NCBI GenBank assembly: GCA_021740645.1
Contig: JAIOZL010000033.1
Coordinates: 1 to 55,834 of the forward strand
Reading direction: 5' to 3'
Length of the DNA: 55,834 nucleotides
Origin: Bacteroidales bacterium
GTDB lineage: Bacteria; Bacteroidota; Bacteroidia; Bacteroidales; JAADJA01
The notes under the pieces were generated by a model. It was not told where the DNA came from. It made no database searches and saw nothing but the letters and a program-made list of their open reading frames with translations. Of the stretch, positions 18,300-25,829 are shown piece by piece. Within the stretch, counting starts at the first letter, position 1. The number at the start of each line of letters is the position of its first letter. A program made the translations under genes and the position numbers.

Positions 18300-18375
18300 T
18301 CATCGGATGACTCAGCAGTCATCCGATGATCTGAATAACTTCTGCCTGTCCGGTAGGCAGGTCATCCGTTGATTG
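18300..18375. repeat. REP-like palindromes upstream of comEC
   Basis: CATCGGATGACT-cagc-AGTCATCCGATG (18301-18328) is a perfect 12-pair hairpin. CTGCCT...AGGCAG (18342-18360) follows, then a further partial copy GTCATCCGTTG (18361-18371). The arrangement of clustered short palindromes is typical of REP/MITE-like dispersed repeats. No T run, so not an ordinary terminator. Confidence 0.65.
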
Positions 18376-18441
18376 GTTAGGTGCTTCGTAGGGTGAAATA
18401 ATTTTTGTATATTTACAGCAGTTCTTCAAAACCAAAAAACA

Positions 18442-20559
18442 ATGATCCACTGGCGGCAGTTTCCTTTTGTTAGGACTGTAATTCCGTTTATTATCGGAAT
18501 TATGCTTGCCACTTATTATCCGGTCAATTCACAGTATATTCTTTTCTCATTGCTTGGCTTATTGCTTATCTCAGGCATATTTGTTTTTACAAAAAAATTC
18601 AGGAAATTTCGTTACCGATGGATAAGCGGCAGTTTGAGCAGTGTCTTTCTGTTTTTTGCTGCCTTTTACCTTACCATCCTCCATACACCCAGCTTTGATC
18701 CTTCAAATATTTTATATAAAGAAAATACGACTTACATGGTAGCAGAAGTTTCGGATGTTATTTCTGAAAGGCCACGATCCTATAAAACAATCTTACGTAT
18801 TAAGTTTACAGAGGAACAGGGCAAACTGCTACCGGCTTCCGGGAAATTGCTTGTCTATTTTGAAAAAGGCAATGAGACAAACCGCCTGGCTTATGGCGAT
18901 GTAATAATGTTTAAAAATAAAATCAATGAACTTACGCCTCCCCGAAACCCCGGAGAATTTAACTATAAAAATTATTTAAACAACAAAGGCATTTATCATT
19001 CAGCTTTCCTGGGCAACTCTGACTGGGAACTCCTGCAAAGGAAGCAGGGTTTTTCGATCAAGGCATTCGGGATCAATATTCGTGAAAAACTCATGGGTAT
19101 TCTTCAGGACAATGGAATTTCGGGCGATGAATTTGCCATAGCCTCAGCCATTCTTTTGGGTTACGACGAAAACCTGGATGCTGACCTGAAGAGGCAATTT
19201 TCAGGAGCAGGGGCCATGCACATATTATGTGTTTCGGGTTTGCATGTGGGAATAATTGTCGTAATCCTTGGTCACATCTTATTCTTTTTGAACCTTAACC
19301 GAACAACAAGAATCCTTAAAGTTTTTCTCCTCATCCTGATCATCTGGTCGTACGCCATTATAACCGGGCTTTCACCATCCGTATTAAGGGCCTCGGCCAT
19401 GTTTTCGGCTATTGTTATTGGCAGATCATTTAAACGCAAGGCTAATATTTATAATATGCTGGCCCTTTCGGCACTGGCACTCCTGCTGATCAATCCGTAT
19501 TATTTATGGGAAGTTGGTTTTCAACTATCCTACCTTGCTGTATTTGGAATTGTATTGCTTTTTAAGCCCATTTATAATTTTTTTATTCCAAATAATTTGA
19601 TTGTCGATTGGATCTGGAAAATTACGGTTGTTTCCTTTGCGGCTACCCTTTCTACCCTACCCCTGGGCATCTACTATTTTGACCAGTTCCCCAATTTGTT
19701 TTTATTAACCAACCTGATCGTGATTCCGGGAGCCATGCTGGTGGTGTATTTTGGGCTCGCAACCCTGGCCTTTAGCTTTTTACCTTTTGTCTCAAAAATA
19801 TTTGGCTTCCTTTTGACGTATACGCTGAAAGGACTTACCTGGTCGGTTGCCTGGATTGAAGGCCTACCCTTATCAACAACACGAGGAATCCACATCGAAT
19901 CGTTTGAACTATGGCTTATCCTAATCCTTTTAGGAAGTTTATTTTACTTCATTTATCATAAAAGCAAGCAGCCTCTGATACTTTTATTAAGTCTTTCCCT
20001 GGTATTGCTTTCTTCATTTACCTTTCGAAGAATTAAAAATTTAAAACAGGAAAAGATCATTGTTTATCAACTTAATAAGTTTCCGTTAATCGAGTTCATT
20101 AAGGGGAAACAAAGTGTTTTGATGACGGATTCCAGTTTGATCCAAAATCCAGAAAATTATGCATATTCACATCAGGGCAGCAAAACCAAATATGGTATCA
20201 GCAAAGTAATACCCATTCCCTTTCAGCAGGATAGCTTCGAGGAGCAGGGGATGATTAAACAAAAGAATTTTGGAACGTTTGGTAATAAACGATTAATATT
20301 TATCGATTCAAATACGCCAACCAATTTGATTAATGAGCAAATTGAATCCGATTACCTGATCCTATCAGGGAACCCGAAAATTACGATAAAAGATATCCTT
20401 AAAAATTTCAAGTTTAAAGAGATCATCGCCGACTCCTCTGTTCCTTTTTATAAGGTAAACCAATTTCAAAAAGAATGCGATGAACTGGGACTAAAATTCT
20501 GGAGTGTTAGTAAACAAGGGGCCTGGGTATGTAATTTAAAAAGGCGGCCTTTGTTTTAA
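18442..20559 (+). CDS. comEC: ComEC/Rec2 family DNA-uptake membrane protein
   Basis: Inner-membrane channel protein of 705 residues that in competent bacteria moves single-stranded DNA into the cytosol. The N-terminus has paired membrane segments and the DUF4131/OB-like part (LYKENTTYMVAEVSDVI, then GDVIMFKNKINELTPPRNPGEFNYKNYL). The competence domain follows with FAIASAILLGYDENLDADLKR, the hallmark GAMHILCVSGLHVGI and then GLSPSVLRASAMF, surrounded by about ten membrane helices. The metallo-beta-lactamase domain at the C-terminus of Bacillus ComEC is absent; the last 190 residues are a short soluble tail, as usual in Bacteroidota. The ATG at 18442 follows the REP-like cluster. Confidence 0.9.
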   Translation: MIHWRQFPFVRTVIPFIIGIMLATYYPVNSQYILFSLLGLLLISGIFVFTKKFRKFRYRWISGSLSSVFLFFAAFYLTILHTPSFDPSNILYKENTTYMVAEVSDVISERPRSYKTILRIKFTEEQGKLLPASGKLLVYFEKGNETNRLAYGDVIMFKNKINELTPPRNPGEFNYKNYLNNKGIYHSAFLGNSDWELLQRKQGFSIKAFGINIREKLMGILQDNGISGDEFAIASAILLGYDENLDADLKRQFSGAGAMHILCVSGLHVGIIVVILGHILFFLNLNRTTRILKVFLLILIIWSYAIITGLSPSVLRASAMFSAIVIGRSFKRKANIYNMLALSALALLLINPYYLWEVGFQLSYLAVFGIVLLFKPIYNFFIPNNLIVDWIWKITVVSFAATLSTLPLGIYYFDQFPNLFLLTNLIVIPGAMLVVYFGLATLAFSFLPFVSKIFGFLLTYTLKGLTWSVAWIEGLPLSTTRGIHIESFELWLILILLGSLFYFIYHKSKQPLILLLSLSLVLLSSFTFRRIKNLKQEKIIVYQLNKFPLIEFIKGKQSVLMTDSSLIQNPENYAYSHQGSKTKYGISKVIPIPFQQDSFEEQGMIKQKNFGTFGNKRLIFIDSNTPTNLINEQIESDYLILSGNPKITIKDILKNFKFKEIIADSSVPFYKVNQFQKECDELGLKFWSVSKQGAWVCNLKRRPLF

Positions 20560-20572
20560 AGCCGCCCTTTTT
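20538..20572. terminator. Bidirectional terminator between comEC and the M28 peptidase gene
   Basis: AAAAAGGCGGC (20538-20548) pairs with GCCGCC (20561-20566) followed by CTTTTT. A T run is present on both strands. The comEC stop codon lies in the loop. Confidence 0.85.
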
Positions 20573-20577
20573 ATCAT

Positions 20578-22860
20578 TTATTTTGTAAGGATCATTTTCC
20601 TTTTCGTCGATTTTCCGTCGTATTTAATATCACAATAATATACACCCGAAGGCAGACCTGAAGCATCAAAAGTAAAAGTAGAAGTTTCATTGGCCACCAG
20701 CATATCGCTTCGTATCCAAACTTTTTCACCGAGGCTGTTATAGATGTTTATTTCTATTTCGGTCGATTTAAGTGACTTTACCGTGATTGCGCTTGTTGCA
20801 TTAAACGGGTTAGGATGAATCGAAACCTGTCCATCATATGTTACATCAGGGTTAATCCCGCTTGTGCTCATCTCTTCAACGTTCAATTCCAGGTCGTCGA
20901 TGTACATTCCGTCTTCGGTTACGTAGGTATCACTATAAAACCTGAACCTGATCAAAACCAGAGGTTCACCCAGATATTCATTGAGGTCATAGACTTTTTC
21001 TGTCCACGAGCTCTGGTTTCCGTTAAATTCATCCAGTTCAATCCAGTTATTACCATTGGTGCTCAATTCAAGCCAGGTATAATCATAATTGGATTCCAGG
21101 GCATATTTGGTCATAAAGCTAAGTTCTGCACTAATAGCCGTTTCAAGGCCAAAATTAAATAAGGTAGCAGAGATTTCCAGGTTATTATTATAATTTCCTG
21201 ATGGACTTTCTGTGATCGCGTGCGTGGGTGAATAAGATTGACTGGTCGACAACCCCCATGTGCCTTCAAAACTCCAGTACATGGCACCGTTTTCAAAATC
21301 GTCGATAAAAGGAAAAGCCATGGCAGGTAAAGGAGTAATCGTTATTACATTGGATGGGTTAGACTCCTCCCCTGTTGAGGTATAAATGGCCGTTACATAA
21401 TAAGTATAGGTTGTAAAGTTCTCCACGTCTTCATCCATGTAGTATGGTTCTGTAGTATTGGCAATTGCTACCGGGTCATTGTTTCTATAGATGTTGTACT
21501 GGTCGATTTCGAGGACGGGATCCCACATCAATTCTATCGTAGCATCTCCGGCAATTCCAACCAGGTTTTGAGGTGGGGCAAGCCAGTTTGCCATGGTAGC
21601 CACATTAGCCACCATTGCCTGGGTAAACATCATGGCCATTTCAAGGCTGTTAACACTGGTGCCAATCACATCATTGGAAGTATGGATATAAGGGCTGTAG
21701 TTTTGGCTGTCCTCAAATGGAAAGATACCCATATATCCAGCATTATTAAAAGAGGTATGATCACTATCCCCTCCCGACAGGGCACCTGCATCGATGATAA
21801 AATCGGGCAGGTACATTCCACAAACATCTGTATAGAAATCAATCAGGGGCTGAGCAGATGACGGGGCAATCATATCCGTGTGTATAGGGTCGCCTGGGTT
21901 GCGGTAGCCACACATATCAATGTTAAAATAACCCAGGATATTCATGCCTTGTGATGCGGCCCAATCGGCATAAGCTTCGCTGCCATAAAGTCCATACTCT
22001 TCGCCCGACCATGCACAGAAAAGAACGGTACGGTCAGTTTCAAAATCAGCCATTACCCTGGCCACTTCCATTACCCCGCAGGTACCTGATCCATCATCAT
22101 CTGCACCGGGTGCATCTCCTGAATAACTGTAGGAATCATAATGTCCGCCAATTACCACATATTCATCAGGATATTTAGTTCCAATCTTTGTTGCAATCAC
22201 ATTGTCGCTGGCAGGGCCATTTGGCATACTGAAATCGAACAATTCGACGCTATACCCGAGACCTTCATACTGGGCTTTGATCCAGTTTTGTGCTTCTACT
22301 GATTGTGGGGTATAAGCATTCCGTGTTCCATAATCCTGTAAGTGCTGGAGATTGGTCACATAAATGTTGGTGTCTACCTCCTCTATCATGGCCTCGATAT
22401 CAGGATCAACTAAAAGCATTCCTTTGGTATAGGTAAAACTTTTTGTAGGTTGTTTAATGGCTTTGCTGCTTATTTTTGTTAAGCGTCCGTCAACTGGAGG
22501 ATAAATATTATCAGCTTCGCTTGCGGCCATTATTAAATATAGATCTCCTTTCAGCAACACTTGTGTATTAGCACTCATTTGTTGAATGTATTCCTGATCT
22601 GCTGCCTTGTGAAACCAGGCGATATAATAAGTTTGCCCTTTCCACCAGCAGTTTTTATCAATCAGGACAAACTCACCTGCAAATGATTCATTGGCTGAAG
22701 CTATTAGGAATTCATCGCAGGCATAATGAATTTGAATGTCAGGATTCGCCTGGTAAACTTTGATTTCATGTTTATCCTGTAAACTAATTTGAATGAGGTT
22801 ACCGGCAAAAGCCAATACCATCAAAATTTGAAACAATACGAGGGTAAGAAGTTTTTTCAT
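20578..22860 (-). CDS. Secreted M28 family zinc peptidase with fibronectin III and T9SS type A sorting domain
   Basis: A 760-residue exported aminopeptidase-type enzyme. A signal peptide (1-19) precedes a beta-rich propeptide. The M28 domain (about 165-430) keeps the two-zinc site: H240-Y-D242 in GGHYDS, D254 in GADDDGSGTCG, the E287-E288 pair in WSGEEYGLYGS, the Asp in NIDMCGY and the distal His in DHTSF. A fibronectin type III domain follows (APPQNLVGIAGDATIELMWD), then a jelly-roll-like domain, and the last 75 residues form a T9SS type A domain (HPNPFNA, then YNSLGEKV, GLPSGVYY, K-rich end). It should be exported by T9SS and released or attached at the surface. Start: ATG at 22860; an upstream in-frame start would place 13 extra charged residues before the signal. 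Confidence 0.92.
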   Translation of the reverse strand: MKKLLTLVLFQILMVLAFAGNLIQISLQDKHEIKVYQANPDIQIHYACDEFLIASANESFAGEFVLIDKNCWWKGQTYYIAWFHKAADQEYIQQMSANTQVLLKGDLYLIMAASEADNIYPPVDGRLTKISSKAIKQPTKSFTYTKGMLLVDPDIEAMIEEVDTNIYVTNLQHLQDYGTRNAYTPQSVEAQNWIKAQYEGLGYSVELFDFSMPNGPASDNVIATKIGTKYPDEYVVIGGHYDSYSYSGDAPGADDDGSGTCGVMEVARVMADFETDRTVLFCAWSGEEYGLYGSEAYADWAASQGMNILGYFNIDMCGYRNPGDPIHTDMIAPSSAQPLIDFYTDVCGMYLPDFIIDAGALSGGDSDHTSFNNAGYMGIFPFEDSQNYSPYIHTSNDVIGTSVNSLEMAMMFTQAMVANVATMANWLAPPQNLVGIAGDATIELMWDPVLEIDQYNIYRNNDPVAIANTTEPYYMDEDVENFTTYTYYVTAIYTSTGEESNPSNVITITPLPAMAFPFIDDFENGAMYWSFEGTWGLSTSQSYSPTHAITESPSGNYNNNLEISATLFNFGLETAISAELSFMTKYALESNYDYTWLELSTNGNNWIELDEFNGNQSSWTEKVYDLNEYLGEPLVLIRFRFYSDTYVTEDGMYIDDLELNVEEMSTSGINPDVTYDGQVSIHPNPFNATSAITVKSLKSTEIEINIYNSLGEKVWIRSDMLVANETSTFTFDASGLPSGVYYCDIKYDGKSTKRKMILTK

Positions 22861-23051
22861 TTGTGTAAATTTTATTTTTCTATTTGATAACCTCTGCAAT
22901 ATAAGTTTTTACAATAATAAAAACTGAGTTATTTAATTAATTATATTATGCGTAAAACTCGATTATCAGACATTAGGTTACGACGATTTGTTGCAAGAAA
23001 ACTTAATTTGGAATACTTACAAATAAAAGACTTGAAACTTTTATTTTTTTA

Positions 23052-23082
23052 TTTGCAGAATTAAAAAAAACACTTACTTTTG
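23052..23082 (+). promoter_or_regulatory. Complete Bacteroidota sigma-A promoter of tRNA-Asp
   Basis: TTTG (23052-23055), a 19-base spacer, then TACTTTTG (23075-23082): both boxes match the TTTG-N19-TAnnTTTG consensus. Transcription would begin near 23089, just upstream of the tRNA at 23108. Confidence 0.85.
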
Positions 23083-23107
23083 CACTCCATTATTCACACG
23101 TTCATTC

Positions 23108-23182
23108 GGTCTGGTAGTTCAGTTTGGTTAGAATGCCTGCCTGTCACGCAGGAGGTCGCGGGTTCGAGTCCCGTCCAGACCG
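23108..23182 (+). tRNA. tRNA-Asp (anticodon GTC)
   Basis: A full cloverleaf can be drawn: acceptor GGTCTGG/CCAGACC with discriminator G, D stem GTTC/GAAT, anticodon stem CCTGC/GCAGG with loop CTGTCAC (anticodon GTC), five-base variable loop, and T arm GCGGG-TTCGAGT-CCCGT. CCA is not encoded. Its 3' end is the left crossover site of the integrated island: the last 16 bases plus one more are repeated at 39756-39772. Confidence 0.97.
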
Positions 23183-23183
23183 C
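23167..23183 (+). repeat. attL: left boundary repeat of the integrated island
   Basis: AGTCCCGTCCAGACCGC overlaps the T arm and acceptor stem of tRNA-Asp and is repeated exactly at 39756-39772 in the same orientation. Sequence on both sides differs beyond these 17 bases. It is the usual crossover identity segment of a tRNA-targeting tyrosine recombinase. Confidence 0.9.
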
Positions 23184-23196
23184 TTATACAAAATAG

Positions 23197-23232
23197 AAAC
23201 CCTTGCAAACACTGAGTTTGCGAGGGTTTTTT
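23197..23232 (+). terminator. Terminator downstream of tRNA-Asp, supplied by the island
   Basis: AAACCCTTGCAAAC (23197-23210) pairs with GTTTGCGAGGGTTT (23216-23229; one T-G pair) around loop actga, then T run. It lies on the island side of attL. Confidence 0.88.
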
Positions 23233-24154
23233 AATTTATTACTGACGAATATACTGTCATTTTTTAAACTATATATCCACAAATCAATTGATTATTTTTC
23301 TTTTCCAGAAAATATTCTTCAAAAACATTGCTTCAAAATTGTTTCTTTTCCCTGCGAATAGAGGCCTTAACTTTAAAAATACTCTTTGTATTTATAAATG
23401 CTACTTAAAGATATTATAAAGAAATTGCTGATGAAATTATATAAGTCAACATTCGCAAGTGTTTAGAGGATTTTTATCAACTGAACTACTCCTATGTTAT
23501 TTTTTAAACAATCTCCCTAAATCCTTGCGAACAGAGGCTTCCAGACAGTTGTGCAGAATACATGAAAATACTTAAAATCTAATCATTTCCTTCGTTAATA
23601 ATAAACCATGTTGCTGAAAATATCAAAAGGTCAATATTTTCATAAAGTTTTATTTTTTGCCAGGGTTTTTATCAATGGTTTGATTGCTATGAACGATATT
23701 TCATCCCTGGTTTATTAAAAAACCTATTAAAAGACCACAAAAAAACCCCGTTAAAACCCTGTTAAAAACCCATTAAAAAAAAGCACTAAAAAACTCTTAT
23801 AAAACTACCAAAAAACTTTAGTTTTCATATAAAACATACTATATACCAATAAGTTATTTTTAGGAACACTGGTATAATTATTTCTAAAAATATCGAAAAA
23901 CTTTTTAAAAAAACCATTTAAAAAGCCTTTTAAAAACTAATTAAAAGCCATTTAAAACTTTTAGTAAAAGTTTTATCAATAGTTTCGATGTTTAAAATTT
24001 TATTTATTATATTGGCCTCCATTATTTAAACTATTGGACCATTAAAGGATTTCTTATTTGAACATTATTGATGGCAAGTGATCACACCTGCATTGATCCG
24101 GGTGTTTTGGGTTTTAATACCCTCCATTGTTAGTTGGAATAATAATATTTTGAT
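23233..24154. other. Non-coding left end of the island (about 920 bases) with A-tract arrays
   Basis: No supported gene. Contents: an imperfect direct repeat (CCCTGCGAATAGAGGCCTT at 23350-23368; CCTTGCGAACAGAGGCTT at 23523-23540), and two blocks of evenly spaced A-tracts, the clearest from 23717 to 23815 and a second from about 23888 to 23970. Candidate roles are integrase accessory binding, bent DNA or a replication/transfer site; none is proven. Confidence 0.6.
23717..23815. repeat. Phased A-tract array
   Basis: Nine runs of 4-8 A begin at 23717, 23729, 23739, 23753, 23764, 23775, 23788, 23801 and 23810, a mean spacing near one DNA helical turn (9-14 bases). Several units share the form TTAAAA(A)CC. 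Such phasing predicts intrinsic curvature. Confidence 0.65.
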
Positions 24155-24739
24155 ATGGTAGAATTAAATCCAAACCTGTCTGACCCCCTCAGTGATGTAA
24201 CACGGAAGGAAAGAAAATTTCTGATCCTGTTTTCAACCCTGAGCATTGCCATTGTTCTTACCGGGTTAATCCCAACAGAAATTTCTGCGCTTGGTGTTAA
24301 ATTCGACCAGGCCAATCAGGTAGCTATTCTTTTGCTGTTTGTTGCGGTAATCGTTTACTATCTTGTTTCATTCACCTCCTATGTATACTACGACCGTTCT
24401 GCTTGGGACATTAAACTTTCCGACCGGGTAATTGACCGAACGGTCGATCAGTTTGATAAAGAAATTGAATTTTATGATGGCGCCCGAATTACTGAAACCA
24501 GAATTAAACCGGAAATAGTAAAAACACTTCTTTTTAGCATATCCAAACATCATGGCCCTTATCTCAAAAGAAAAGAACCTCTGACAGATGATGAAAAAGA
24601 AATTCTCAGGGTATATGAAATCTTTCGAAAGAAATCAACCAAAGCTACCATGCTGAGGCGTACTTTGGATTTTTATTTCCCTATTATCATGGGTATAATT
24701 GCCATAGGGCTTCTTGTCTATAAATTAATAGTTCTTTAA
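24155..24739 (+). CDS. Hypothetical three-TM membrane protein, island cargo
   Basis: A 194-residue protein without a family I can name. Hydrophobic segments lie at about residues 22-39, 56-76 and 172-192. Between the second and third is a soluble stretch of about 95 charged residues (WDIKLSDRVIDRTVDQFDKEIEFYD, given here only as its charge pattern: many D, E, K, R). It is the first gene of the rightward cargo block and lies 6 bases before the pentapeptide-repeat gene, so the two should be made together and could form one membrane complex. The codon composition is AT-rich like the following gene. A role in defence is suggested only by position next to a restriction operon. Read strands elsewhere in the island give no alternative frame. 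Confidence 0.6.
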   Translation: MVELNPNLSDPLSDVTRKERKFLILFSTLSIAIVLTGLIPTEISALGVKFDQANQVAILLLFVAVIVYYLVSFTSYVYYDRSAWDIKLSDRVIDRTVDQFDKEIEFYDGARITETRIKPEIVKTLLFSISKHHGPYLKRKEPLTDDEKEILRVYEIFRKKSTKATMLRRTLDFYFPIIMGIIAIGLLVYKLIVL

Positions 24740-24745
24740 AATATC

Positions 24746-25801
24746 ATGAAAGAAAAAAACAAAAATAGAATTGATGATATTGAAATAAAACTAATTCGAC
24801 AGGAACACAGAATAATCCCTGCAATAAGGAATTATATTAAATTCAAAGGTGATCTAAAAAGAAGAAAAGCTGCAATCCTATCCATCGCCTGGCAACTTTT
24901 TTCACCGTCTTCAATTGCAAGGGTTGGCATTTCAGGTGCGGCTATTGCAGGATTAATAATCGCAATTATTGCCAATGGTCTTATTGATAGACAAAACATA
25001 TTGATAGAAACTCAAAATACTAAAATCCAGGAACAATCTTATTTAATTGAATCTGAAAGACGAAATCTCGCAAGCAATCAAGTAACCAATATACTAAATG
25101 AAATTGTTGAAGATATCCAGAGCTCTGAACCAAAACAACAACCTCCTTACATTCTATCCGAAAGTATGACAAATAAATTGATTGCCTATATTAGCACCCT
25201 TGAACCGTACCGAACATTTGATGATACCGGTGCTTTAATCCGTCCTCTTTATCCTGAGAAAGGGAAACTACTATTTTCCTTAAACGAGTTAAAAATTGAT
25301 GATCAATTTTTGGTAAATACTTTTAGCTTTGATTATGCAATGCTTAACAACAAATCATTTAAAGATGCTGATTTAAGTGGATTGGATATGGAAAGAGCAA
25401 AGCTTTATGAGGTGCGTTTTGAGAATGTTAACTTACAGAACAGTAATTTCTATCGAGCAGATTTGAATCAAACTTTCTTTTTTGAATGCGATTTAAGAAA
25501 CGCCCACTTCTCTGGAAGTCAATTATCTAATGTTTCTTTTGCAAATTGTTTTCTTCCAGATGATGTCGGTTTTATGGGAGCAGATGCAGACAAATTGCAC
25601 TTTGACAGAGCATTTACAACTGATCCGGATTGGATATATAATTTTAAAACTGAACTTTATGAAACTTCAACAACAATCGACACAGCCAATTACAAGATAG
25701 TGCCTGGAACAGATTTAGCGCGCAAATATTTCGCTTTTGATGAAGATATAACGGTCTATCAAATATTGAAAAAATATAGAAATGAGTTAAGAACAAACTA
25801 A
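24746..25801 (+). CDS. Membrane-anchored pentapeptide-repeat protein
   Basis: A 351-residue protein. A basic N-terminal region is followed by one membrane segment (residues about 59-79, GISGAAIAGLIIAIIANGLI) and a short coiled coil (80-110). A mixed region leads to pentapeptide repeats at about residues 195-255 with the A(D/N)LxX rhythm: FKDADLSGLDMERAKL, then FENVNLQNSNFYRADL and CDLRNAHFSGSQL. Pentapeptide repeats make a square beta-helix used for protein contact; membrane-anchored versions occur in several bacterial immunity loci, but I cannot equate this one with a named system. Cotranscribed with the three-TM protein (6-base gap); hsdM starts 28 bases further on. Confidence 0.75.
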   Translation: MKEKNKNRIDDIEIKLIRQEHRIIPAIRNYIKFKGDLKRRKAAILSIAWQLFSPSSIARVGISGAAIAGLIIAIIANGLIDRQNILIETQNTKIQEQSYLIESERRNLASNQVTNILNEIVEDIQSSEPKQQPPYILSESMTNKLIAYISTLEPYRTFDDTGALIRPLYPEKGKLLFSLNELKIDDQFLVNTFSFDYAMLNNKSFKDADLSGLDMERAKLYEVRFENVNLQNSNFYRADLNQTFFFECDLRNAHFSGSQLSNVSFANCFLPDDVGFMGADADKLHFDRAFTTDPDWIYNFKTELYETSTTIDTANYKIVPGTDLARKYFAFDEDITVYQILKKYRNELRTN

Positions 25802-25829
25802 AACTGACGATAGGATTAATAAATCAACA

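Noticed and set aside
18442..20559. ComEC lacking the metallo-beta-lactamase domain as a truncation
   Set aside because: Many Bacteroidota ComEC proteins lack that domain; the competence core is complete and the gene ends in a proper terminator.
21568..22178. Plus-strand open frames inside the M28 peptidase gene
   Set aside because: They have no domains and are fully contained in a gene with complete catalytic motifs on the other strand.
23233..24154. CRISPR-like array in the A-rich repeats
   Set aside because: The units are short, degenerate A-tracts without conserved repeats or unique spacers of regular length, and no cas genes are present.
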